From: Amycolatopsis balhimycina FH 1894
GTDB lineage: Bacteria; Actinomycetota; Actinomycetes; Mycobacteriales; Pseudonocardiaceae
Direction: 5' to 3'
Assembly (NCBI RefSeq): GCF_000384295.1
Contig: NZ_KB913037.1
Span: 8,123,533-8,187,532 of the forward strand
Length of the DNA stretch: 64,000 nt
Shown: piece by piece, positions 57,030 through 64,000 of the stretch
Position numbering within the stretch: position 1 is the first letter of the stretch
How the letters are laid out: every line of letters begins with the position of its first letter
Notes under the pieces: model-generated
The model's input: only the letters and a program-made list of their open reading frames with translations
Database searches by the model: none
Told to the model about the DNA's origin: nothing
Position numbers and translations under genes: made by a program

Positions 57030-57359
57030 GTGGTTCTGCGCTCGATCCTGCTGTTCCTGGCCGCGGCCGTCCTCGAGATCGGCGGGGCCTGGCTGGTCTG
57101 GCAAGGGGTGCGCGAAAACCGTGGTCTCCTGTGGATCGGTGGGGGAGTGATCGCGCTCGGCCTGTACGGCTTCGTCGCGACGCTCCAGCCGGACGCCCAC
57201 TTCGGCCGCATCCTCGCCGCGTACGGCGGCGTGTTCGTGGCGGGTTCGCTGGCGTGGGGCGTGATCGCGGACGGTTACCGTCCCGACCGCTACGACGTCA
57301 TCGGCGCGCTCCTCTGCCTGGCCGGGGTCGCGGTGATCATGTACGCGCCCCGTTCCTGA
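57030..57359 (+). CDS. YnfA/UPF0060 family small membrane protein
   Basis: A 109-aa protein with four transmembrane helices: [60 protein letters not shown] and [14 protein letters not shown]. YnfA proteins resemble small multidrug-resistance exporters, but the role is unproven. The GTG start is 6 bases after a TAGTAT -10-like box (57018-57023), pointing to a leaderless mRNA. Only 17 bases separate it from the divergent DUF4184 gene, so their promoters must overlap coding DNA. Confidence 0.9.
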   Translation: MVLRSILLFLAAAVLEIGGAWLVWQGVRENRGLLWIGGGVIALGLYGFVATLQPDAHFGRILAAYGGVFVAGSLAWGVIADGYRPDRYDVIGALLCLAGVAVIMYAPRS

Positions 57360-57418
57360 CGGCCGTAACGTCTCCCGGGCCGCGCCGATAGACCGGTGCG
57401 AGCATCTTGGGGGAATGT

Positions 57419-60100
57419 ATGCGCAAAGTCATCCTGCTTCCGGCTGTGCTGATCGCCGGATCGATTTCCGTCCTCACGGCACCGGCGGCCTCGGCCGCCG
57501 ACGGGTTCGTGCCGTCCACCACCGTAGCCAGGGCGTCCTGGGGGTACGTCGAGGCGGCGACGCCGACCACCGCGCACGCCGGCGGCGCCGGCGACGCGCC
57601 GGTCGGCACGACCCTGCGTGGTGCGAAGGGCGCCCGGTCGTTCTTCACCTTCGACGTCGCCCGGTTCAAGGGCACGCACGTCGTTTCGGCGGCCGTGACG
57701 GCGAAGGAGACGCGCGCCGGTGACTGCGGGTACCGGTCGCTCGAGCTGTGGCGCACCGCGCCGTTCACGTCCGGATCGTCGTGGCTGAAGCCGCCCGCGG
57801 AGCTGGAGCGCCTCGCCACCGCCGGGAAGCCGGCGTCCGGCTGCCTCGTCGAGGACACCCGGTTCGACGTCACCGCCGCACTGGCCGCGGCGGCCACGCG
57901 CGGCGACGCCCGGCTGACGCTGGAGCTGCGGGTCCCGGCCGGGCGCGAGTTCGACCCGCGCTACGCCCGGGACTTCGCCAACGACGTCGGCCTGCTGGTC
58001 TCCTACAACTCCGCGCCGGCCGCGCCCACCGCCCTCAAGAACAACAAGTTCGACTGCGACCCCCGGTCGCCGGGGCGGTACCTCAACCCGAACCGCGTCG
58101 ACTTCACCCCGTCGGTCGTCATGGCCGGGAACTTCACCGACCCGGACGCCGGTGACGAGCTGACCGCCCGCTACGAGCTGTGGCCGGTCCAGGACCCCTC
58201 GGCGCGCCGCGTGCTCGACGTCCCCGTCTACTCGGGTGGTTCCTCCGAAGCGCTGGTGAAGAGCGAGGACCTCACCGAAGGCACGACCTACGCCTGGCAC
58301 GCCAGGGGGAACGACGGCACCGACGTCTCGCCGTGGAGCCAGAAGTGCTACTTCACGGTCGACCGTGCCGTGCCGAACGCGCCTGCCGTGACCTCCGACG
58401 TCTACCGGACCGACGTGCCCGGCGAGCAGGGTGACGTGGGCGTCCCCGGGCAGTTCACCTTCAGTGCCAACGGATCCGGCGACGTCGTCGCCTACGAGTA
58501 CTCGATCTCGCCGTTCGGTTCGGTGGGGACGAAGACCGTGGCGCCGGAGCACCCGGGCGGCCCGGTGACGGTCACCTGGGCGCCCGAGCAGTCGGGGTGG
58601 ACCTACCTCTACGCCGTCGCGATCGACCGCGCGGGCAACCGTTCGCCGTACCTGTCGGCGGGCTTCTCTGTCCGCGAGTCGCGGCCCGACGTCTGGTCGG
58701 TGCTGTACCCGCAGGGCTGGACCAATCTCGACGGCGGCGTCGGCGTCCCGGGCGTCTTCACCTTCTCGCCGATGACGCTGCCCGACGTCGTCGAGTACCG
58801 GTACCGGCTCGACGACGGGCCGACGCTGAACGTGCCCGCGGACTCCGAAGGCAAGGGCGCCGCGACCGTCACGCCGCAGAGCGGCGGGTTCCACAAGCTG
58901 TACGTGCGCAGCAAGACCGCTTCGGGGTACGTCGGGGCGGAGCGGGTGTACCAGTTCCAGGTCGACGACATGCCGACGGTCACCGGCGCGGACGGCTTGA
59001 TCCTGCTCGGCGCGCCGCGGACCATGACCCTCGTGCCGCGTGCCGCGGGCGTCACTTCGTACGACTACGCGTTCGACATCAACGCGGGCTCGGCGGGCCA
59101 GTTCAAGCCGCTGCAGGCCGGGCCGGACGGCACGGCCGCCATCACCTGGACGCCGGACCGCAGGGACTACTTCCAGATGCGGATCCGCAGCCACAGCGGT
59201 ACGGCCGCGCCGACCCTCGAGCGGACCGTGCACCTGTCCATCGACGACGCGGCGCCGAAGGTGACCGTCACCGGGGGCGCATACCTCGGCGACGCGGCCG
59301 AAGCCACGTTCAGCACCCGGCTCCCGGGGGTGGTGCAGTACCGCTACTGGTTCTCCGGCAACGAGGGGCCGTACACCGTGCCCGCCCGCGCCGACGGCAC
59401 CGCGGTCGTCTCCTGGACGCCGAAGGAAGCCGGCTGGCAGTCGGTCTGGGTCGAGGCGTCGACCGCCACGGGGATCACCTCCGGCCAGGGCTCGGGGGCC
59501 GTCTACGTCCACGACCAGCCCGACATCACTTCGCCGGACTTCCCGGAGTTCGGGTCCGTCCCCGGGCATCCCGGCCGGTTCGACCTCGTGGCGCACCAGC
59601 CGGGCGCGGTCGAGTTCGTCTACCAGCTGGCCGGGGAGGAGAAGAGCCTTCCGGTCGGCCCGGACGGCCGCGCTTCCTTCTCGTGGAATCCGCCGGGCTT
59701 CGACAGCTACCAGCTCACCGTCCGGACGCGGAACGCCGCCGGCGAGCTCTCGGGGTCGGAGACGTACTCGTTCTCCGTGTTCAGCCAGCCGATCGTCACT
59801 TCGGCCGAGTACCCGGAGGGCGAGATGAGCGGGGCGCCCGGCGTCGCCGGGACGTTCCGCTTCGCCACGGAGTCGGACTCGGTGACGAGCTACGACTACA
59901 CCTTCTCGGGCCCGTCGGAGGACGAGAGCGGCACCGTCGCGGCCGGTCCGGACGGCACGGCGACGCTGAGCTGGACCCCGAAGGAATCCGGGTTCTACTT
60001 CCTGACGGTTTCGCACCGGTACGGCACCGGTGGGTACAAGACGGAGCGTAACTACCTGTTCCTGGTCGGGTCCGGGACCGAGTCCGGGTCAACGGACTGA
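57419..60100 (+). CDS. Large secreted protein with DNRLRE-like domain and six repeated beta-domains
   Basis: An 893-aa exported protein. Signal peptide residues 1-27 (ends APAASAA). About 30-200 resembles a DNRLRE jelly-roll (ARSFFTFDVARFKGTHVVSA, AAVTAKETRAGDC). About 200-330 is FN3-like (TYAWHARGNDGTDVSPWSQK). From about 340 six Ig-like repeats of ~90-97 residues follow, each with a core 'DGTA..SWTP...G...L.V' (near residues 384, 481, 573, 662, 752 and 849). No catalytic motif or anchor is seen. It is probably a surface or matrix adhesin, or a carbohydrate-binding protein. ATG 57419 has GGGGG five bases upstream. Confidence 0.82.
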   Translation: MRKVILLPAVLIAGSISVLTAPAASAADGFVPSTTVARASWGYVEAATPTTAHAGGAGDAPVGTTLRGAKGARSFFTFDVARFKGTHVVSAAVTAKETRAGDCGYRSLELWRTAPFTSGSSWLKPPAELERLATAGKPASGCLVEDTRFDVTAALAAAATRGDARLTLELRVPAGREFDPRYARDFANDVGLLVSYNSAPAAPTALKNNKFDCDPRSPGRYLNPNRVDFTPSVVMAGNFTDPDAGDELTARYELWPVQDPSARRVLDVPVYSGGSSEALVKSEDLTEGTTYAWHARGNDGTDVSPWSQKCYFTVDRAVPNAPAVTSDVYRTDVPGEQGDVGVPGQFTFSANGSGDVVAYEYSISPFGSVGTKTVAPEHPGGPVTVTWAPEQSGWTYLYAVAIDRAGNRSPYLSAGFSVRESRPDVWSVLYPQGWTNLDGGVGVPGVFTFSPMTLPDVVEYRYRLDDGPTLNVPADSEGKGAATVTPQSGGFHKLYVRSKTASGYVGAERVYQFQVDDMPTVTGADGLILLGAPRTMTLVPRAAGVTSYDYAFDINAGSAGQFKPLQAGPDGTAAITWTPDRRDYFQMRIRSHSGTAAPTLERTVHLSIDDAAPKVTVTGGAYLGDAAEATFSTRLPGVVQYRYWFSGNEGPYTVPARADGTAVVSWTPKEAGWQSVWVEASTATGITSGQGSGAVYVHDQPDITSPDFPEFGSVPGHPGRFDLVAHQPGAVEFVYQLAGEEKSLPVGPDGRASFSWNPPGFDSYQLTVRTRNAAGELSGSETYSFSVFSQPIVTSAEYPEGEMSGAPGVAGTFRFATESDSVTSYDYTFSGPSEDESGTVAAGPDGTATLSWTPKESGFYFLTVSHRYGTGGYKTERNYLFLVGSGTESGSTD

Positions 60101-60230
60101 GCACCGCCCGGAACGGCGGAAGACGACGAAGAGCAGCGCAGTCCCATCAGCGCGCTGATCACGAGCAGGTTGTAGCCGAAGACGTGGTGCAGGGTGAGCT
60201 CCGCCTGGCGGCGCCGATCCGGTCGACGCG
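60101..60230 (-). pseudogene. Possible remnant of a membrane protein gene
   Basis: On the minus strand RQAELTLHHVFGYNLLVISA LMG reads well; then a frame change gives TALLFVVFRRSGRC and a stop near 60102. This looks like the C-terminal end of an integral membrane protein with a frameshift and no start. Upstream sequence to 60300 shows no clear continuation. It is weakly supported. Confidence 0.3.
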
Positions 60231-60352
60231 GCGGGGGTGGCGGCGCAGCGCGAGGGGAACTACTTTCGGCCGTGGCTGCGACTGCGGTTGCCTTCTAACC
60301 TGATCGCTCGAACCACGGTGAAGTGCTCTCTGAATCGGACGAAGGAGACACG

Positions 60353-60892
60353 ATGAACGGACGCGTGATCGGCCGGATCGTGGCGCTGGCCACGGCTGTC
60401 GCCGCCCCGCTGGGCCTGGGGCTCGCCATCGCCCCGGCTGCCTCGGCGGCGGCTGTCACGACGCTCTACTACAGCTCCTCGGGCGCGCCGGACTACCTCG
60501 CCCAGATCGACCAGGGCGCGGCCAACTGGAACGCCGCGGTCACCGACGTGAAGCTGGTCAAGCGGAGCACGGGCGCCACGATCGTGTTCCACGAAGTGCA
60601 CAGCGGCGGCTCCTACACGAACACGAACGGGCACGGGCGCGGCCAGATCTACCTGGACACGAGCCAGGTCGCCGAAGGCTTCGACCCGACCCGGATCGCC
60701 GCGCACGAGCTGGGCCACAACCTCGGCCTGCCCGACCACTACACTGGTCCGTGCACCGAGCTGATGTCCGGCCACGGCCCCGGCACGGCCTGCAAGAACG
60801 CGAAGCCGTCCGCGGCGGAGGCGGCGAAGGTGCAATCCTTGTGGGTGAACGGTTTCGCGGCGGAGACCACCGCGCGCAAGGTCGCCTTCTAG
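60353..60892 (+). CDS. snpA: Snapalysin (M7 family secreted zinc metalloprotease)
   Basis: A 179-aa secreted protease. The signal peptide runs to about residue 33 (AIAPAASAAA). The mature part VTTLYYSSSGAPDYLAQIDQ and GQIYLDTSQV matches the small neutral proteases of Streptomyces. The zinc site HELGHNLGLPDH gives two His ligands and the Asp that replaces the usual third ligand in this family. A following CTELMSG forms the Met-turn. GAAGGAG precedes ATG 60353. There is almost no propeptide. No LysR-type SnpR gene is adjacent. Confidence 0.93.
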   Translation: MNGRVIGRIVALATAVAAPLGLGLAIAPAASAAAVTTLYYSSSGAPDYLAQIDQGAANWNAAVTDVKLVKRSTGATIVFHEVHSGGSYTNTNGHGRGQIYLDTSQVAEGFDPTRIAAHELGHNLGLPDHYTGPCTELMSGHGPGTACKNAKPSAAEAAKVQSLWVNGFAAETTARKVAF

Positions 60893-60950
60893 CCCGGCCC
60901 AAACGCGCAGGCCTGACGGCGGCTCGCCGGCGCGCGCGGCCGCGGCGTCT

Positions 60951-60995
60951 TGAATGACTCATTCAGGTCTTCGGAGGTCCTGAATGAGTCATTCA
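60951..60995. repeat. Palindromic element TGAATGACTCATTCAGG
   Basis: TGAATGACTCATTCAGG (60951-60967) is complementary to 60979-60995; a second overlapping fold pairs AGGTCCTGAATGA with TCATTCAGGACCT. It lies between snapalysin and a histidine kinase gene in the same direction. It fits the general pattern TGAANGNCNCNTTNNGG of the other intergenic palindromes. Confidence 0.65.
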
Positions 60996-61104
60996 GGACC
61001 TCCGGCGAACCGGGTGCGGCCTTGCGGAAACGCCGTCGGGGCGGGCGGGCTGCCTCCACCGCGAGAGGGAGGCGCCCGGCGGGCCGGGCTGCGAAGATCG
61101 GCCG

Positions 61105-62322
61105 GTGCGCGTACTGCGGCCCCTGACGAGCAAGGCCACCTACCGCCGCTGGGTCTACCTCGTCCTCGGCGGCGCGATCAGCGTGCCCTACCTGCTGTTC
61201 GCCGTGGTCGCCGTGCCGTCGGTGCTGCCGTTCGTCACCACGCTGGAACAGGCCATGGTCGCCGGCGGCCTCCTCACCCTCGCCGTGCTGGCCGGGACCG
61301 CGTTCCTGCCCGCCGTGCACGTGCTGGAGTCCACCGCGATCCGCGAGCTGCTGGACGACCCGGTGCCGGACGCGCCCGCGAAGCCGCACACCCGCCAGGG
61401 ACGGCTGCACGCCGCGACGATGTTCCTGCTGCACGTCGTCGCCGGGCTCAGCGTCAGCTTCTTCAGCCTCGCCGCGCCCGTCGCGATCGGGGTGTCGATC
61501 AGCGCCGTGTTCACCGGGTACCTCATGCGGACCACCGAGGGGCAAGACATCACCGTGCCGAAGGGCTGGGCTTCGGCGTGGCTCCCGGTGGTCTTCGCGT
61601 TCGGTGTGGTGCTGCTGATCTACGCCGTCTGGGCGGTCGGCGGGCTGCTGCGCCGGGCGGCGGCCGGGCTGCTCGGGACGACCGCCGCCGACCGGATCGC
61701 CCGGCTGGAACGGCGGACCGAACAGCTCGCCGAACGCAACCGGCTGGCCAGGGAGCTGCACGATTCGGTCGGGCACGCGCTGAGCGTCGTCACCCTCCAG
61801 GCGGGCGCCGCGCGGCGGACGTTGCGCACCGATCCCGACTTCACCGAACGGGCGCTGGGCGCTATCGAGGAGTCGGCCCGCACCGCGCTCGACGACCTCG
61901 ACCACGTGCTCGGGCTGCTGCGGGAGGAGGCGGCGGGCCGGGCGCCGCAGCCGGCGCTGGCCGACCTGGAGACCTTGCTGAAAACGACCGGCACCGACGT
62001 CACGGCCGAGATCCGCGGCGACCTGGCCGCCGTGCCGCCGGTCGTGTCGCGCGAGGTGTACCGGATCCTGCAGGAATGCCTGACGAACGTGGTCCGCCAC
62101 GCCGGCAGGGTCCCGGTGACGGTGGTCGTCGACGTGTCGGCGGATGAGCTCCTCGCGCGAGTCGCCAACCCGCTGGGGAGCGGTGCGGGCCGGGCCGGCG
62201 GTGGCCGTGGCCTGCGCGGGATGACCGAGCGGGTGGCGGTGCTCGGCGGCGAGCTCACGGCGGGCCGGGTGGACGACCGGTGGGAGGTCGTGGTGCGGGT
62301 GCCGTGGGGGAGCGGGCGATGA
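61105..62322 (+). CDS. Sensor histidine kinase (HisKA_3 type)
   Basis: A 405-aa membrane kinase. Four or more hydrophobic segments fall in residues 15-190; the phosphoacceptor helix NRLARELHDSVGHALSVVTL is near residue 213, and ATPase motifs VYRILQECLTNVVRHAG and GGGRGLRGMTERVAVLGGEL follow. GTG start. Its stop overlaps the start of a LuxR-type response regulator, so it forms a complete two-component system. Stimulus unknown. Confidence 0.93.
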   Translation: MRVLRPLTSKATYRRWVYLVLGGAISVPYLLFAVVAVPSVLPFVTTLEQAMVAGGLLTLAVLAGTAFLPAVHVLESTAIRELLDDPVPDAPAKPHTRQGRLHAATMFLLHVVAGLSVSFFSLAAPVAIGVSISAVFTGYLMRTTEGQDITVPKGWASAWLPVVFAFGVVLLIYAVWAVGGLLRRAAAGLLGTTAADRIARLERRTEQLAERNRLARELHDSVGHALSVVTLQAGAARRTLRTDPDFTERALGAIEESARTALDDLDHVLGLLREEAAGRAPQPALADLETLLKTTGTDVTAEIRGDLAAVPPVVSREVYRILQECLTNVVRHAGRVPVTVVVDVSADELLARVANPLGSGAGRAGGGRGLRGMTERVAVLGGELTAGRVDDRWEVVVRVPWGSGR

Positions 62323-62972
62323 GCGTGCGCGTGCTGCTGGCCGACGACGAGCCGCTGATCCGCGCCGGGCTGCGGGCGATCGTCGACAGCGAAGACGGCC
62401 TTTCGGTGGTCGGGGAGGCCGTCGACGGCGCCGAGGTGCCCGGGCTGGTGGCCCGGCTGCGCCCGGACGTCGTGCTGATGGACGTGCGGATGCCCGCGGT
62501 GGACGGGATCCGGGCCACCACGCACCTGATGTCCACTGTGGACAACCCGCCCAAGGTCATCGTGGTGACCACGTTCGAGAACGACGACTACGTCTACGAC
62601 GCGCTCGTCGCGGGAGCCAGCGGGTTCCTGCTCAAGCGGACCCGGCCGGAGGAGATCGTGGCGGCGATCCGGACCGTGGTGGCGGGGGAGTCGCTGCTGT
62701 TCCCGGCGGCGATCCGCAGGCTGGCCGCCCGGCACGCGCCGGCGTCCCCCGGCGACGGCCTGGCCGGCGCCGGGCTCACCGAGCGCGAGCGCGAAGTGCT
62801 GCGGCTGATGGCCGGCGGACTGTCCAATGTGGAGATCGCGGGCGAGCTGTACCTGGGCGTCCAGACGGTGAAGACGCACGTCGGCAACGTGCTGGCGAAA
62901 CTCGGGGCACGCGACCGGACCCAGGCGGTGGTCCGCGCGTACGACTCGGGCTTCGTGACGCCCGCGGGATAG
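62319..62972 (+). CDS. NarL/LuxR-family response regulator
   Basis: A 217-aa regulator. The receiver domain has acidic LLADDEPLIRAGLRAIVD, the phosphorylated Asp in DVVLMDVRMPAVDGI and the Lys in GFLLKRTRPEEIV. The LuxR helix-turn-helix is LTEREREVLRLMAGGLSNVE then IAGELYLGVQTVKTHVGNVL. The ATG overlaps the kinase stop by 4 nt. It presumably acts on genes outside this window. Confidence 0.94.
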   Translation: MSVRVLLADDEPLIRAGLRAIVDSEDGLSVVGEAVDGAEVPGLVARLRPDVVLMDVRMPAVDGIRATTHLMSTVDNPPKVIVVTTFENDDYVYDALVAGASGFLLKRTRPEEIVAAIRTVVAGESLLFPAAIRRLAARHAPASPGDGLAGAGLTEREREVLRLMAGGLSNVEIAGELYLGVQTVKTHVGNVLAKLGARDRTQAVVRAYDSGFVTPAG

Positions 62973-63036
62973 TTCGGGCGCCCTGGCGCTCGCCGTCGAC
63001 GTGGCCGGACGGCGGATCCTGGACGCCGGCCAGGGC

Positions 63037-63471
63037 TCAGTCCAGGCAGAACTCGTTGCCCTCGATGTCCTGCATCGTCAGGCACGACTCGTTGTACTCG
63101 TCCGCCTTCTGGAGCCACAGGCGTTTCGCCCCGAGCGTCTCCAGCCGTGCGCACTCGGCCTCGAGGGCGGCGAGCCGCTCTTCACCGACGAGCCCGGTGC
63201 CGACCCGCACGTCGAGGTGCACCCGGTTCTTGACGACCTTGCCTTCGGGCACGCGCTGGAAGTACAGCCGCGGGCCCACCCCCTCGGGGTCGTGGCAGAC
63301 GAATCCGGCTCCCTGACGCTCGGGCGGCAGCGAGCTGCCGTAGTCGGCCCAGGTGGCGAACCCCTCCGGCGGTGGCGGGACGACGTACCCGAGCACCTCG
63401 CACCAGAACCGGGCGACGCGTTCGGGTTCCGCGCAGTCGAAGGTGACCTGGACCTGCCTGACCGACGTCAT
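63037..63471 (-). CDS. VOC family (glyoxalase-like) protein
   Basis: A 144-aa vicinal-oxygen-chelate fold protein: VQVTFDCAEPERVARFWCEV, LGYVVPPPPEGFATWADYGS, RLYFQRVPEGKVVKNRVHLD and the C-terminal MQDIEGNEFCLD. Metal-ligand-like residues are in VHLDV and the final E of GNEF. Many such actinobacterial proteins lack a known substrate; some bind bleomycin-type drugs. It stands alone between the response regulator and cysC. Confidence 0.88.
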   Translation of the reverse strand: MTSVRQVQVTFDCAEPERVARFWCEVLGYVVPPPPEGFATWADYGSSLPPERQGAGFVCHDPEGVGPRLYFQRVPEGKVVKNRVHLDVRVGTGLVGEERLAALEAECARLETLGAKRLWLQKADEYNESCLTMQDIEGNEFCLD

Positions 63472-63504
63472 GAGGCCTACCTTAGGGGTGCGAGCAAGAG
63501 AATT

Positions 63505-64000
63505 TCAGCCGAGATCGTCGAGGACAGCCTGGATCGCGGCCGCCATCGCCGCCGGGTCGCCGTCGCCCGGGCGCAGCACCAGATCGGGCGACGAAGGCCG
63601 CTCGTAGGGCGCGTCGATGCCGGTGAAGCCGGTGATCTCCCCGGCGCGTGCCTTCGCGTACATCCCCTTCGGGTCGCGGGCCTCGCACACCTCCAGCGGC
63701 GTGTCGACGAAGACCTCGACGAACGGCAGCCCGTTGTGAAGAGAACGCGCCTGGGCCCGGTCGGCCTCGTACGGGCTGATCAGCGACGCGATCGCCACCA
63801 CGCCCGCGTCCGCGAACAGGCGGGCCACCTCCGCCACCCGCCGGACGTTCTCCGCCCGGTCCTCCGGGCTGAAGCCGAGGCCCTTGTTGAGCCCGTGGCG
63901 CAGGTTGTCGCCGTCGAGGAGGTAGGCCGGACGCCCGGCCGCGACCAGCCGCCGTTCCAGCTCGACCGCCACCGACGACTTCCCCGACGCCGAAAGCCCG
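63505..64000 (-). CDS. cysC: Adenylylsulfate kinase, 5' end outside the window
   Basis: The 165 visible codons cover most of APS kinase, which phosphorylates adenylylsulfate to PAPS. Walker [10 protein letters not shown] is the very first visible part; [40 protein letters not shown] and [14 protein letters not shown] follow, all standard. It may be a stand-alone cysC or the C-terminal domain of a CysNC fusion; the missing start prevents a decision. Confidence 0.92.
   Translation of the reverse strand, partial: GLSASGKSSVAVELERRLVAAGRPAYLLDGDNLRHGLNKGLGFSPEDRAENVRRVAEVARLFADAGVVAIASLISPYEADRAQARSLHNGLPFVEVFVDTPLEVCEARDPKGMYAKARAGEITGFTGIDAPYERPSSPDLVLRPGDGDPAAMAAAIQAVLDDLG

Overview
The window is high-GC actinomycete chromosome. 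Codon use, GTG starts, the actinobacterial markers WhiA, RbpA, OpcA and MptB, and gene order shared with mycobacteria and streptomycetes all support this. The dispersed palindromes at gene ends look like those of Amycolatopsis or a close pseudonocardial relative. The genus is an inference. No rRNA, tRNA, CRISPR array, transposase or phage gene was recognised.

Layout. (1) 1-19485: the 3' end of whiA, then about 19 kb of accessory genes where related genomes usually run almost directly from whiA into gap. It holds gpgS, a sterol-desaturase-like hydroxylase with a divergent TetR regulator, a secreted multidomain sugar dehydrogenase fused to a PEBP domain, a divergent HemF-like protein, and a three-gene SMC/kleisin/KITE-like operon (8608-15360) that resembles MukFEB/Wadjet JetABC but has no nuclease gene. 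Small regulators and transporters follow. (2) 19486-23315: gap-pgk-tpiA-secG and rbpA, with a GAAA-capped hairpin before secG. (3) 23389-26819: an apparently unpaired histidine kinase and a FAD monooxygenase/TetR pair with a clear operator. (4) 26952-35118, minus strand: tkt-tal-pgi-zwf-opcA-pgl, tightly coupled by 4-nt overlaps, covering the pentose phosphate pathway and its link to glycolysis. (5) 35402-42274: ctaB, a gene with an apparent CTG start, a HelD-family helicase, an FKBP lipoprotein, quinone reductase and an ATP-grasp protein. (6) 42300-43930: a lower-GC segment with an unrecognised 386-aa protein. (7) 43931-49626, minus strand: desaturase, ctaA, an ABC-2 exporter and mptB. (8) 49710-56200: sufR-sufB-sufD-sufC-sufS-sufU-sufT, with a SufR-type operator on the sufR start. 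(9) 56208-64000: DUF4184 and YnfA proteins, a large secreted repeat protein, snapalysin, a complete two-component system, a VOC protein and the 3' part of cysC.

The core genes form one metabolic block: lower glycolysis, pentose phosphate pathway, heme A synthesis (CtaB, CtaA), Fe-S assembly and mannan export chemistry. This matches the order around Rv1436-Rv1466 in M. tuberculosis as I remember it. Convergent gene pairs are usually separated by long near-perfect palindromes whose arms change together, or else their stop codons abut or overlap.

The best candidate for an undescribed system is the SMC-like operon at 8608-15360. Its head carries Asn where the catalytic Walker B Glu is expected, and no JetD/MksG-type gene is present.
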